NCBI GenBank assembly: GCA_963784195.1
Contig: CAWARA010000020.1
Span: forward strand, 62,001 to 126,000
Length of the DNA stretch: 64,000 nucleotides
Source of the DNA: CAVQAH01 sp963784195
GTDB lineage: Bacteria > Acidobacteriota > Vicinamibacteria > Vicinamibacterales > 2-12-FULL-66-21
Reading direction: 5' to 3'
Part shown: positions 9,420-17,512 of the stretch, in pieces
Position numbering within the stretch: position 1 is the first letter of the stretch
Layout of the letters: every line of letters begins with the position of its first letter
Position numbers and translations under genes: made by a program
The notes under the pieces: model-generated
Database searches by the model: none
What the model was told of the DNA's origin: nothing
The model's input: only the letters and a program-made list of their open reading frames with translations

Positions 9420-9445
9420 CGCAGGCCCCACCCTCGGGGCCTGCG
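9420..9445. terminator. Perfect 10-bp GC hairpin downstream of dksA-like gene
   Basis: CGCAGGCCCC and GGGGCCTGCG pair perfectly around a 6-nt loop, about 50 nt past the stop of the minus-strand DksA-type gene. No T-run follows, so this is a likely but unproven terminator. Confidence 0.45.
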
Positions 9446-9495
9446 AGACTGTAGCACGAGGCGCGCCGGCTCGTTCGCCGATCGCACCTCGGTCG

Positions 9496-9951
9496 TCAGC
9501 CCTGCGTGTCGACGAAGAGAGAGGACGCGCCGCGACGCTGCGCGATGAGCCGCTCGCGCTGCTGCGCGATCTCGCGAGCTTCCTCGCAATCCTTGCACCG
9601 GACGGCGAACGGCAACGCCCGCAGACGACGCTCGGAGATCTCGTCGCCGCACTCGAAGCAGTAGCCGAACGTGCCTTCCTCCAGACGCCGGAGCGCCTCT
9701 TCGATCTTGTTGAGGGTCTCGGCCTTCATCTGGATCAGCGCGAACTCGATATCGTCCTGGATATCGGCTTCCGACGTCTCGGCCGCGTCGAGCACGCCGT
9801 GCGCCGGGCTGTTGGCACCCTCGGTGCGCACGTCCCGGATCTTCTCGTGCACTTCGCTCACGATCTCCCGGCGCCGCTCTTCGAGAATGCGCTTCAGCTC
9901 GGAATATCGATCGCGGTTCATTTGTCCGCCTGGCGCTTTATTAACGCTCAT
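9496..9951 (-). CDS. DksA/TraR family C4 zinc-finger protein
   Basis: A DksA-like factor expected to enter the RNA polymerase secondary channel. The N-terminal two thirds is a charged helical coiled coil with acidic residues at the turn region. The C-terminal zinc finger has C98, C101, C119 and C122 (CFECGDEI and RCKDCEE). It has 151 residues, normal for the family. ATG 9951 is preceded by AAGGAG at good spacing; an internal ATG at residue 11 is also possible. The same window encodes a RelA/SpoT enzyme, so a ppGpp/DksA circuit is plausible. Whether it is the functional DksA or a TraR-like relative is uncertain. Confidence 0.88.
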   Translation of the reverse strand: MSVNKAPGGQMNRDRYSELKRILEERRREIVSEVHEKIRDVRTEGANSPAHGVLDAAETSEADIQDDIEFALIQMKAETLNKIEEALRRLEEGTFGYCFECGDEISERRLRALPFAVRCKDCEEAREIAQQRERLIAQRRGASSLFVDTQG

Positions 9952-10419
9952 ATGAGTCCGCTCCTTTCACGCGTCCTGCCCTTCATATTCGCAGGCCGTT
10001 ATGCAATTAAATTGCCAGTTATGACAGCCCCGTAGTTTACATCAAAACGGGCGATATGGGCTAGCCTGAGCTTTGCGGGAGTCCTGAAAGGTGGGCAGAA
10101 AGCGGCAGAAGTGACCTCTGCGGTTTCGCCCCTTCAGGCGCTCCGACACGCGCCCTGGTCTTGATGCATGTATTTGAAAAACATGGCTTTACACGCCACC
10201 TGGCTCCGTTTCCGCGGCGACTGGCTGCGCTACTGATGCTTTAGACGCCGAACCCCCCTCATTCGGTTCGGTGATAACGGCGGGGTGCAAAAACTTCAGT
10301 CCGGGGCCGGCGCGTGGTCGCTCCGGCCACGGCGCTGCTGCGGCTCATGTGCCACGGAGCCACGCATATTGGGGCGGGTTTGTTCGGGCGATCTCCGGAA
10401 TGGGAGCTGTCGAGACAGG
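9952..10419. other. Gene-free region with promoter and long imperfect hairpin
   Basis: About 470 nt without a credible gene. The left end, AT-rich for this genome, holds the likely promoter of the DksA-type gene. At 10083-10138 an imperfect stem of about 22 pairs with small bulges runs from CCTGAA to TTCAGG. The remainder, including a CCGAACCCCCC/TTCGGTTCGG patch near 10248, shows nothing I recognise. Confidence 0.5.
10017..10045 (-). promoter_or_regulatory. Probable sigma70 promoter of the DksA-type gene
   Basis: On the minus strand TTGATG (10045-10040) is followed after 17 nt by ATAACT (10022-10017), 65 nt before the ATG at 9951. It is a moderate match, in an AT-rich island. Confidence 0.4.
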
Positions 10420-11010
10420 TTACTGGATGAAGCGCTTCCCGACCGAATGGTTGGGGAGGATGCCCCGTTCGATGAGCCGCTGGCCATCGCGCCGGCTTCC
10501 CGTGCGCAGCCACTTCTCGTAGAGCCGGAGCACGTCGCCCTCCGACGCCAGGCTCGTGCGTTCGCTGATGTCGGCAAGCACGTCCATGAAGCCAACGAAC
10601 TTCTTCGACAGCTCGGCAAACACCTCGGCGAAGGCGTCCTCGTCCGAGCGGCTCAGAGAGCCATAGGCGTACTCGCCCATCGACTTGTAGTAGTCCACGT
10701 CGATCGAGCGGCGGCGGAAGCTATCGGCAAAAAAGCCGGACATGAACAGTGAAAAGTCCCCGAGGCTGCGAAGGCGGGCGCGCTGCTCGGAGCCGCCACT
10801 CTCCAACGCACGCGCCAGCCTGATCGCCAGCGGCTGCGCGTGATCGTCGCTCTCGTGGCGTGCGTCCAGGCGGACGTACTGACAGAGCAGATTGACGATG
10901 TAGTACTCGGTGAGGTCGCCGGCCTGCAGATGCTGCCGGTTCAGAGCAGACTCGACGAGCTCCCTGAAGTACTCGGCCGGAGTCTGCTCACGCAGAAGCT
11001 GACGTTCCAT
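10420..11010 (-). CDS. Conserved-looking hypothetical protein, about 196 aa
   Basis: Not recognised. The protein is soluble, mostly helical by composition, and rich in Arg/Glu, with no signal peptide or membrane segment. It opens MERQLLREQTPAEYF, contains a central aromatic patch DFSLFMSGFFADSF and an acidic SRSDEDAFAEVF stretch, and ends in a basic tail. ATG 11010 is chosen over an upstream start because AGGAGG lies 7-8 nt before it. It is divergent from the eight-cysteine protein at 11260. Codon use is like its neighbours. Confidence 0.7.
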   Translation of the reverse strand: MERQLLREQTPAEYFRELVESALNRQHLQAGDLTEYYIVNLLCQYVRLDARHESDDHAQPLAIRLARALESGGSEQRARLRSLGDFSLFMSGFFADSFRRRSIDVDYYKSMGEYAYGSLSRSDEDAFAEVFAELSKKFVGFMDVLADISERTSLASEGDVLRLYEKWLRTGSRRDGQRLIERGILPNHSVGKRFIQ

Positions 11011-11142
11011 CAGCACGATCCTCCTGGCGGCCACTCCGGCCGCTGCCACCGGTCAGACTGCAAGTCGTATTCCGATGGCCAACGCCCCGCCCGGCCTGGC
11101 TCATGCTCGTGACTGGCGCTGTTATACGAACTATCGGAGCCT

Positions 11143-11173
11143 TTGACGGATCCTTCAGTCGGCCCGATAGAAT
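11143..11173 (+). promoter_or_regulatory. Possible promoter of the eight-Cys protein gene
   Basis: TTGACG (11143-11148) and TAGAAT (11168-11173) are separated by 19 nt, slightly long, about 87 nt upstream of ATG 11260. They lie in the divergent gap. Confidence 0.35.
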
Positions 11174-11259
11174 AGAGAGAATCCGTCGTTACGCTTTCGT
11201 AATCCTTCGTTGCGTCAAACAGCAATTCCGTAACGAGAAACGCCTTCGAAATCGCCGTC

Positions 11260-11937
11260 ATGTCAGCTCAGACCTGCCCGCTCTGTCACGCCCGCAAGGG
11301 CAAGCGTTCATGCCCGGCGCTCGGCCAAACGATCTGCGCGGCCTGCTGCGGAACGAAGCGGCTCGTCGAGATCGCGTGTCCTGCGTCGTGTGCGTACCTG
11401 TCCTCTGCGAGGACACATCCAGCGGCTGTGATCCAGCGGCGGCAGGACCGCGATCTGCAGTTCATGGTCCCTCTGCTCGCCGACCTGACGGAGGATCAGC
11501 ATCGACTGCTGATCTACTTCCTGGCGGTCATCGGCAGAGGCGCCGGCGCGGCGGTGCCGTCGCTCATCGATCAGGACGTGGCGGAAGCAGCCTCGACAGC
11601 CGCGGCGACGCTCGAAACGGCGGGCAAAGGGATCATCTATCAGCATCAGGCGAGTTCGATTCCCGCGCAGCACCTGGCTGATGAGATCAACCGAGCCCTC
11701 GAAGAGATTGCGGCCCGCGCGGGATCGCGGCGGAGCCGGCTCGAGCGGGATGCCGCCGTCGCGCTGCGGCAGATTGCGACAGGCGCGGCGAATGCCGAGA
11801 AGGGACTTCCCGGGGACGAACCACCGGTCTTCTTACGGCTGGTCACGAGGATTCTGGGCGCCGCTGGTGCGTCTCAGTCGGACGAACCTGCCAGAGAGGC
11901 CCCTGGCACCGGGAGCCGGCTCATTATTCCGGGTTGA
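11260..11937 (+). CDS. Hypothetical protein with N-terminal eight-cysteine zinc-binding region
   Basis: A 225-residue protein of unknown function. The first 44 residues contain eight cysteines (6, 9, 18, 26, 29, 30, 40, 44), starting CPLCHARKGKRSC and continuing CAACCGTKR. They look like a compact zinc-binding module. The rest is helical and Ala-rich, with amphipathic stretches and no membrane segment. ATG 11260 opens right at MSAQTCPLC. It is divergent from the gene at 11010 and precedes rpmB in the same orientation. The domain pattern fits a nucleic-acid or protein adaptor, but I do not name a family. Confidence 0.7.
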   Translation: MSAQTCPLCHARKGKRSCPALGQTICAACCGTKRLVEIACPASCAYLSSARTHPAAVIQRRQDRDLQFMVPLLADLTEDQHRLLIYFLAVIGRGAGAAVPSLIDQDVAEAASTAAATLETAGKGIIYQHQASSIPAQHLADEINRALEEIAARAGSRRSRLERDAAVALRQIATGAANAEKGLPGDEPPVFLRLVTRILGAAGASQSDEPAREAPGTGSRLIIPG

Positions 11938-11949
11938 TGGGCGTCATGC

Positions 11950-11955
11950 TATAAT
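11950..11955 (+). promoter_or_regulatory. -10 box of rpmB
   Basis: A perfect TATAAT 63 nt upstream of the rpmB ATG, with no good -35 at 16-18 nt. The 60-nt leader is the longest obvious one in the window. Confidence 0.55.
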
Positions 11956-12018
11956 CTGTCGTTTCGCCCCATGTTCTCGGGCTTTTCTATAGGATTCCAT
12001 CTCCAGGAATGCACTCTC

Positions 12019-12210
12019 ATGGCTAAACGCTGCGAACTCTGCGGGAAGGGCCCGGTCGTGGGCCGCAATATCAGCCACGCGCACAACGTGACGCCCCGGC
12101 GGTTCGAGCCGAACCTCCAGCGGGTCCGCGCGATGGTCAACGGCGGCATCCGCCGTCTGCGCGTCTGCACGCGCTGCCTGCGCTCCAATAAGGTCGTCAA
12201 GGCCGCCTGA
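12019..12210 (+). CDS. rpmB: 50S ribosomal protein L28
   Basis: Small ribosomal protein of the large subunit, 63 residues from ATG 12019 (MAKRCELCGKGP). It carries the two zinc-type cysteine pairs (CELC and CTRC), the so-called C+ form, and the conserved NISHAHN and RRF segments. The frame is open 48 nt further upstream, but those residues do not belong to the family. ridA starts 2 nt after its stop, so the two are probably co-transcribed. Confidence 0.96.
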   Translation: MAKRCELCGKGPVVGRNISHAHNVTPRRFEPNLQRVRAMVNGGIRRLRVCTRCLRSNKVVKAA

Positions 12211-12212
12211 TC

Positions 12213-12590
12213 ATGCGTCAGGCGGTGGCCACTCCCTCGGCGCCAAGGGCGATCGGACCGTATTCACAGGCCATCCGGGCGGGGTCGCTACTCTTCGTCT
12301 CCGGACAAATTCCAATGGACCCGGCCACCGGCCAAATGGTCGAGGGGAGCATCGCGGCGCAAACGCACCGCGTCTTCCAGAACCTCGGCGCCATCCTCGA
12401 AGCAGCCGGCGCTTCCTTCGATCAGGTCGTGCGAACGACCGTCTACCTCGCGGACATGAACGATTTCGCCGCGATGAACGAGGTGTACGGCACGTACTTC
12501 TCGTCCCCCGCCCCCGCTCGCGCGACCGTGCAGGCAGCAAAACTGCCAAGAGATGCGCGCTTCGAGATCGATCTGATCGCTTCGCTTTAG
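12213..12590 (+). CDS. ridA: RidA family enamine/imine deaminase
   Basis: Hydrolyses reactive 2-aminoacrylate and other imines released by PLP enzymes. The 125-residue YjgF/YER057c-fold protein shows the family landmarks: GPYSQAI near the N-terminus, the SGQIP strand, and ARATVQ with the Arg that binds the substrate carboxylate. The final segment reads FEIDLIAS. It starts 2 nt after rpmB. Downstream is a 61-bp near-perfect palindrome that separates it from the convergent relA/spoT gene. Confidence 0.93.
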   Translation: MRQAVATPSAPRAIGPYSQAIRAGSLLFVSGQIPMDPATGQMVEGSIAAQTHRVFQNLGAILEAAGASFDQVVRTTVYLADMNDFAAMNEVYGTYFSSPAPARATVQAAKLPRDARFEIDLIASL

Positions 12591-12598
12591 GCCTGGTC

Positions 12599-12762
12599 AC
12601 GGAGTGTACGGAGGACACGGAACAAGCTTCAACTCGGAGAAACGGAGAAACGGAGACATTTTAGGTAAGGGCCATTCAAATCCGCACGGTCCCTAACCAA
12701 TATGTCTCCGTTTCTCCGTGTCTCCGAGTTGAAGCTTGTTCCGTGTCCTCCGTACACTCCGT
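12599..12762. repeat. Long palindromic element, copy 1
   Basis: Two 61-nt arms (12599-12659 and 12702-12762) are inverted copies differing at one base. They contain the core CGGAACAAGCTTCAACTC followed by tandem CGGAGA units. A 42-nt spacer holds a small TTAGG/CCTAA repeat. The element sits exactly between the convergent ridA and relA/spoT stops and can fold into a bidirectional terminator-like hairpin. Degenerate relatives are at 21834-21978 and 53887-54209. Confidence 0.9.
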
Positions 12763-12772
12763 CTGGCGCCCC

Positions 12773-14923
12773 TCAGCGGCTCGCCCGCTCCACATCCACC
12801 ACACCAGCGATGCTCCGTAGCGACTTGATCACCTTTTGCAGGTGTTTCACGTCGCTGATCTCGACGGTCATGTCGATGCGGCCCATCGACGCGTCGGTGG
12901 TCGCTTCGACGTTGCGGATGTTCGTGTTGATGCCGGCGATCTTGGCGCTGACGTCGGCGAGGATGCCCTTGCGATCCTCGACCTGGATGCTCAGGCGCAC
13001 CGTATACGGCGATGCGTCGGCACCCTTGTCCCACTCGACGTCGATGCGCCGCTCCGGGTCGTAGAGCAGGTTGACGACGTTCGGGCAGGCGACGGAGTGC
13101 ACGGACACGCCCTTCCCGCGCGTGATGTAGCCGATGATCTGCTCGCCGCGGATAGGGTTGCAGCAGCGCGCCCGGAAGACCATCAGGTCGTCCGCGCCGC
13201 GGACTTTGATCTTGTCTTCACCGGTCCCCAGCACGCGGCGGACGACCGATACGAGACCCGTCTCCGGCGTCTCTTTCAGTTGTTCCTGCGGCACCATCTT
13301 CGCAATCACTGACTTCGCCGCAAGCTTGCCGTAGCCAATCGCCGCGAACAGCTCCTCCGCTTTCTGCATGCCGTATTCACTGGCGACTTTGGCGAGGCCG
13401 TCGGAGTCGGCGAGCTGCTTCATGCTCAGGCCAAAGCGCCTGGCCTCCTTCTCGAACAGCTTGCGTCCCAGCTCGAGGCTCCGGATGCGCTCTTCGGAGT
13501 GGATGAAATGACGGATCTTGTTCCGGGCCCTCGAGGTGACCACGAAGTTGAGCCAGTCGCGGCTCGGCTTGTGGCCGGCGGCCGTGACGATCTCGATGAT
13601 GTCGCCGTTGCGCAGCCGCGTGCGCAACGGCACCATCTTGCCGTTGACGCGCGCGCCTACGCATTGGTGGCCGACATCCGTGTGGATCGCATAGGCGAAG
13701 TCCACCGGCGTGGCATCGCGCGGCAGCGCTTTGACCTCGCCTTTCGGCGTGAAGATGTAAACCTCCTCCGGGTAGAGCTCGATCTTCAGGTTCTGCAGGA
13801 ACTCCTGCGGATCGCGCACTTCCTGCTGCCACTCGAGGAGCTGCCGCAGCCACATGAACGATTGCTCGTCCCGGTTCGCGCCGACGCGCCCCTCTTTGTA
13901 TTTCCAGTGCGCGGCAATCCCTTCCTCGGCGATCCGGTGCATCTCGGCGGTCCGGATCTGCACCTCGAACGGAAATCCGCGGTCGCTGACGACCGATGTA
14001 TGCAGCGACTGATACCCGTTCGGCCGCGGCATGGCGATGAAGTCCTTGATGCGGCCTGGCACGGGCGACCACGTCTGATGGATGATGCCGAGCGCGGCGT
14101 AGCAGTCCTTCACCGACTGCGTGACGATCCTGAGCGCGACCAGGTCGTAGACCTGATCGAGATCGATCTTCTGCCGCTTGAGCTTTTGATGGATGCTGAA
14201 CAGACGCTTGATGCGCCCGTCGATGGCAATCACCGGCACCTGCGCCTCGACGAGCTTCGCGGTGATGTTCTTGCGCAGCTCCTCGATCATCCCCTCGGTG
14301 GCGCGGCGGCGGCTCTCGACGCGTGACCTCAGCGATTCGTACGACTTCGGCTCCAGGTAGCGGAACGCCAGCTCCTCCAGCTCGTTCTTGATCTTGCTCA
14401 TGCCCAGGCGATTGGCAATCGGCGCGTAGATGTCGCGCGTCTCCTGGGCAATCTTGATGCGGCGCTCCTCGGGCAGGTGGTGCAGCGTCCGCATGTTGTG
14501 CAGCCGATCCGCCAGCTTCACCAGGATCACGCGGACGTCGTCGACCATGGCCAGGAGCATCTTGCGGAAGTTCTCCGCCTGCCGCTCCTCGCTCGACGAA
14601 AACGGGATGGCCCCCAGCTTGGTGACCCCTTCGACAACATGCGCGACATCGGCGCCAAACAGCTCGCGGATGCGCTCGATGGGCGTCTGCGTGTCCTCGA
14701 CGATGTCGTGGAGCAGGCCGGCGGCTATGGCGACCACGTCGAGCTTCATGTCCGCCAGCTGATCCGCCACCTCGAGGGGGTGGACCAGGTAGGGCTCGCC
14801 CGAATGGCGGACCTGTCCCTTGTGCTCGAACGCGGAGAAGACGTACGCGCGCCTGAGCAGTTCGATGTCGGCGTCGGGATTTCCGGCCCGCACCTTGTCG
14901 ACGAGGTCCTCGAACCGAATCAT
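12773..14923 (-). CDS. Bifunctional (p)ppGpp synthetase/hydrolase (RelA/SpoT homologue)
   Basis: Makes and degrades the alarmone (p)ppGpp. At 716 residues the long-form order is complete. The HD hydrolase domain has HDIVEDT at residues 72-78. The synthetase domain (about 235-350) includes MPRPNGYQSLHT. The TGS domain (about 385-445) begins VYIFTPKG. A helical and Cys-containing region (ARCCNPI) comes next, and the C-terminal ACT domain spans about 640-716. An intact HD motif suggests both activities. ATG 14923 (MIRFEDLVDKV) is preferred over 14983, which adds a non-family leader. It converges on ridA. Confidence 0.95.
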   Translation of the reverse strand: MIRFEDLVDKVRAGNPDADIELLRRAYVFSAFEHKGQVRHSGEPYLVHPLEVADQLADMKLDVVAIAAGLLHDIVEDTQTPIERIRELFGADVAHVVEGVTKLGAIPFSSSEERQAENFRKMLLAMVDDVRVILVKLADRLHNMRTLHHLPEERRIKIAQETRDIYAPIANRLGMSKIKNELEELAFRYLEPKSYESLRSRVESRRRATEGMIEELRKNITAKLVEAQVPVIAIDGRIKRLFSIHQKLKRQKIDLDQVYDLVALRIVTQSVKDCYAALGIIHQTWSPVPGRIKDFIAMPRPNGYQSLHTSVVSDRGFPFEVQIRTAEMHRIAEEGIAAHWKYKEGRVGANRDEQSFMWLRQLLEWQQEVRDPQEFLQNLKIELYPEEVYIFTPKGEVKALPRDATPVDFAYAIHTDVGHQCVGARVNGKMVPLRTRLRNGDIIEIVTAAGHKPSRDWLNFVVTSRARNKIRHFIHSEERIRSLELGRKLFEKEARRFGLSMKQLADSDGLAKVASEYGMQKAEELFAAIGYGKLAAKSVIAKMVPQEQLKETPETGLVSVVRRVLGTGEDKIKVRGADDLMVFRARCCNPIRGEQIIGYITRGKGVSVHSVACPNVVNLLYDPERRIDVEWDKGADASPYTVRLSIQVEDRKGILADVSAKIAGINTNIRNVEATTDASMGRIDMTVEISDVKHLQKVIKSLRSIAGVVDVERASR

Positions 14924-15006
14924 AGAATTGGTGTCTAACCCTTTAGGACGCGGGAACACGCCCAGGAGGGCCGCTCGTCCCACTTTCCACCGGTGGCGAA
15001 CCGCTG

Positions 15007-15036
15007 TTGACGGGCCGTTTTTTGGTTCACTATACT
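15007..15036 (+). promoter_or_regulatory. Sigma70 promoter upstream of the TPR lipoprotein
   Basis: TTGACG (15007-15012), an 18-nt spacer and TATACT (15031-15036). This is the best promoter in the gap between the divergent relA/spoT and TPR genes. The predicted start of transcription falls at or next to the ATG of a 24-codon ORF at 15046. Confidence 0.65.
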
Positions 15037-15045
15037 GACCCGGTT

Positions 15046-15120
15046 ATGGCGGCGGCAAACCTCCCGAATCGTGCCCCGCACGGCCGGATCTCACAACAGA
15101 AGAACTCGGGGCCATTTTAA
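15046..15120 (+). CDS. Possible 24-residue leader ORF before the TPR lipoprotein
   Basis: ATG 15046 opens 9 nt after the -10 box and ends at TAA 15120, 59 nt before the next gene. The predicted peptide begins MAANLPNRAPHG. There is no Shine-Dalgarno, so it would be leaderless. There is no family evidence; it may be chance or a small upstream regulator. Confidence 0.25.
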   Translation: MAAANLPNRAPHGRISQQKNSGPF

Positions 15121-15179
15121 TATCCACTAATCAGCTGCGCCCGGCACAGGCAGGCGCCAGATTGCTCGTGAGGGAACGC

Positions 15180-16139
15180 ATGAGGAAGCGATTTCGGTCT
15201 GTTTCGGCGGCGTCTGTGGCGCTGGTACTCATAGCCGGTGCAGCCACGGCCGGGTGCGGCAAGTACTCGTTCAGCAGCCTGAAGGCGAAGAAAGCCTACA
15301 GGGAAGCGAACGACCTCTACACGGCGTCGAAGTGGCGAGAGGCGGTTGAGCGCTACGAAACTGCGGCCGCCAACGACCCCACGCTTCCGGGCGTGTTTTT
15401 CTTCCTGGGAAACAGCTACGACAACCTGTACAAGCCCAGTCGCGCTGGCGAGGCACAGAACGATGCCTACATCCAGAAGGCCATCGAGAACTATCGCAAG
15501 GCTGCCGACACCGATCCCCAGCCAATCATGCGGGAGCGGGCGATGCAGTACCTGGTGGCCGCCTACGGTCCGGAAAAGCTGAACAACCCGGCTGAATCCG
15601 AGCCGATCGTAAAGAAGATGATCGACATGCAGCCGAACGAGCCGGTCAACTACTTCGCGCTGTCGAAGATCTACGAAGACGCCGGACGCTACGAAGAGGC
15701 CGAACAGACGCTTCTCAAGGCCAAGGAGATGAAGCCGAGCGACCCGGTCGTCTACACCACGCTCTCCGGTTTCTACAATCGTCAGGGCGACTTCGAGAAG
15801 ACGATGGAATCGCTCCACCAGGCCGCCGAGCTGAAGCCTGAGGATCCGACCGGATATCAGCTGGTGGCTACCTACTACTGGGAAAAGGCGTTCAAGGACC
15901 ACCGTCTGCCGCCGGCTCAGAAGAAGGACTTCATCATGAGAGGCCTGGCCGCCACCGACAAGGCCATCTCGCTCAATCCTGACTATGCCGAGGCGTTGAC
16001 CTACAAGAACATCCTGCTCCGGATGCAGGCCAACACCGAGACCGATCGGGCCAAGATTGACGCGCTGATTAAGGAGGCCGACGAGATTCGGAACAAGGCC
16101 ATGGAACTGAACAAGCGAAAGGCCTCGGGCAAGTCGTAG
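15180..16139 (+). CDS. Tetratricopeptide-repeat lipoprotein
   Basis: A 319-residue lipoprotein. It has a basic N-terminus, a hydrophobic core (VALVLIAGAATAGC) and a lipobox cysteine at about residue 26, so it is predicted to be lipidated by Lgt/LspA. The mature part is a run of TPR helices (AYREANDLYTASKWREAVERYETAA, split over the first repeat; later YEDAGRYEEAEQTLLKAKE and FYNRQGDFEKTMESL) that would present a protein-binding groove. ATG 15180 is preferred over TTG 15162 because it gives a normal signal peptide. A strong hairpin terminator follows. The partner is unknown. Confidence 0.85.
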   Translation: MRKRFRSVSAASVALVLIAGAATAGCGKYSFSSLKAKKAYREANDLYTASKWREAVERYETAAANDPTLPGVFFFLGNSYDNLYKPSRAGEAQNDAYIQKAIENYRKAADTDPQPIMRERAMQYLVAAYGPEKLNNPAESEPIVKKMIDMQPNEPVNYFALSKIYEDAGRYEEAEQTLLKAKEMKPSDPVVYTTLSGFYNRQGDFEKTMESLHQAAELKPEDPTGYQLVATYYWEKAFKDHRLPPAQKKDFIMRGLAATDKAISLNPDYAEALTYKNILLRMQANTETDRAKIDALIKEADEIRNKAMELNKRKASGKS

Positions 16140-16160
16140 CGGCCATCGTCGAGACTTCAA

Positions 16161-16207
16161 CGCCCAACTTCCCAGGTGCCCTGTGCACCTGGGAGTTGGG
16201 CGTTCTT
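16161..16207. terminator. Terminator after the TPR lipoprotein gene
   Basis: An 18-bp stem (CGCCCAACT...AGTTGGGCG) with a short loop, followed by TTCTTCT, 22 nt past the TPR stop. It is between convergent units and could serve both. Confidence 0.75.
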
Positions 16208-16229
16208 CTGTACGGGCTATCCGTCGCCG

Positions 16230-16399
16230 CTAACCCCTGATGCGCATTCCTGGCGTGATGACGCCCACCCGCTCGACGCCTGCGGCCTTCGCCGCATCGA
16301 GGCCCTGCTGCTTCAGCGGCGTCGTCGCCAGTAAGATGACGAGGAGCACCAGGAGGACATCGATCGCGGCGTGATGTTGGGCTGCGACTGACGAACCAT
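16230..16399 (-). pseudogene. Decayed third exbD copy with internal deletion and frameshift
   Basis: From ATG 16399 the frame reads MVRQSQPNITP, the usual ExbD start. One base is then missing. In the next frame comes IDVLLVLLVILL, the ExbD membrane helix, then TPLKQQGL joined directly to DAAKAAGVERVGVITPG, the ExbD C-terminal helix and strand. The roughly 65-residue periplasmic middle is gone without loss of frame. It follows the two intact exbD genes in the same orientation, so it is a remnant of a third tandem copy. Alternatively it is a translated mini-ExbD, but the N-terminal frameshift argues against that. Confidence 0.75.
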
Positions 16400-16461
16400 G
16401 GCGGCCTCTCACTGACCCTTAGACACCAGCGGATCGCGGGAGGATCGGACGCACGCAGGTC

Positions 16462-16494
16462 AAAAAAAGAGGCGGCACGAGAGTGCCGCCTTTT
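16462..16494 (-). terminator. Intrinsic terminator of the tonB-exbBD operon
   Basis: On the minus strand an 8-bp stem, GGCGGCAC/GTGCCGCC with a 4-nt loop, is followed by CTTTTTTT. It lies 44 nt past the last intact exbD stop and before the decayed copy, so that copy is probably not transcribed with the operon. Confidence 0.85.
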
Positions 16495-16537
16495 CCATAC
16501 ACCAGGAGGGCGCGGTTTCAACGCGCGCGGAACCGGG

Positions 16538-17011
16538 TCAGTTGTTGTTGCCTGTGGTCGGGGTATCGCCGCGGCGCATGCCTTCGGTAACGATGCCGAC
16601 CTTTTCCACCCCGGCGCCTTTCGCCGCGTCGATCACGGCGATGATCTCGCCATACCGCAGCGACGGGTCGCCGACGATGAACATCGTCTTCTCCCGGCGG
16701 GTCTCGAACACCTCGCGAAGGCGGTTCTGCAGCTCCGCGATCGTGACCGGCTGCTTGTTCACGGACATGGTCCGATCGGCGTTGTACTCGAGCACGATCT
16801 GCTGATTGTCGGTCGGCGTCGTGGGCGCCTTCGTTTCGAGCGGCAGGTTGATGTCGACGCCCTTCTGCGTGAGCGGAAGAGCGGCCATGAAGATGATCAG
16901 GAGCACGAGCAGCACGTCGATGAGCGGCGTGACGTTCATGTCCGCACTGGCGTGCGGTACCTCGCCCGTGACGACGCGCTCCGCACCGAAGTGCTTGTGT
17001 GCGTGTGCCAT
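16538..17011 (-). CDS. exbD: ExbD/TolR biopolymer transport protein (second copy)
   Basis: Inner-membrane protein that works with ExbB to energise TonB from the proton gradient. The 157 residues comprise a short cytoplasmic N-terminus, one transmembrane helix starting ADMNVTPLIDVLLVLL with the essential Asp, and a periplasmic domain with the conserved LRYGEIIAVIDAAK helix. A Gly/Thr/Asn tail follows. It starts 3 nt after the upstream exbD stop. It has diverged clearly from that paralogue, consistent with a heteromeric ExbD pair rather than a recent duplication. Confidence 0.92.
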   Translation of the reverse strand: MAHAHKHFGAERVVTGEVPHASADMNVTPLIDVLLVLLIIFMAALPLTQKGVDINLPLETKAPTTPTDNQQIVLEYNADRTMSVNKQPVTIAELQNRLREVFETRREKTMFIVGDPSLRYGEIIAVIDAAKGAGVEKVGIVTEGMRRGDTPTTGNNN

Positions 17012-17014
17012 GGC

Positions 17015-17455
17015 TTACTTCCCTCCCGCGTTGGGATTGACCGGCGTTTTCGGCTCGGTGATCAGGCCGATGTTCTCGATGCCCGCTTTGCGCAGGTCGT
17101 CCATCGCGTACATGATCGAGCTATACGAGGCGTCGGTGTCCCCCTTGATAAGGACGATGCGCTCGGTCTTTTCCTCGAGCACCGACTTGACGCGAGTGCC
17201 CAGATCGTTCTTCTCGACCTGGACGCCGTTCACCCAGAAGCCGTTCTTCGCGTCCACCGCGACGACGGTCTGATCCTGGGTCTCAGGCTTGTCAACCGTG
17301 TTGTCGGCGAGCGGCAGGGTGACGGGCACGCCCTTCTGCAGCATGGGCGCGATGAGCATCATGATGATGAGCAGCACCAGCATGACGTCGACGAGCGGCG
17401 TCACGTTGATGTCGGCTTTCAGGCTGCCTTTTGACGCGCCAACATCCATTGCCAT
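17015..17455 (-). CDS. exbD: ExbD/TolR biopolymer transport protein (first copy)
   Basis: A 146-residue ExbD with the same layout. The membrane helix ADINVTPLVDVMLVLLIIM carries the conserved Asp. The periplasmic part includes VLIKGDTDASYSSIMYAMDDLRK, split across strand and helix. ATG 17455 (MAMDVGASKG) is followed two codons later by another ATG. The gap to exbB is about 57 nt. Tandem exbD genes downstream of one exbB are common in gliding and Acidobacteria-type TonB systems. Confidence 0.92.
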   Translation of the reverse strand: MAMDVGASKGSLKADINVTPLVDVMLVLLIIMMLIAPMLQKGVPVTLPLADNTVDKPETQDQTVVAVDAKNGFWVNGVQVEKNDLGTRVKSVLEEKTERIVLIKGDTDASYSSIMYAMDDLRKAGIENIGLITEPKTPVNPNAGGK

Positions 17456-17512
17456 GGTAAGAACTCCTGTCAGTCTGACCTGGTCGTCAGTCCGCTATCC
17501 GCGGCTCAACGA

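Noticed and set aside
9952..10419. tRNA or other known structured RNA in the gene-free gap
   Set aside because: No cloverleaf with a T-loop GTTCRANYC and matching acceptor arm was found; the only strong structure is the bulged hairpin.
12599..12762. Insertion sequence
   Set aside because: The 61-bp arms resemble terminal inverted repeats, but there is no room for a transposase and no target duplication was seen.
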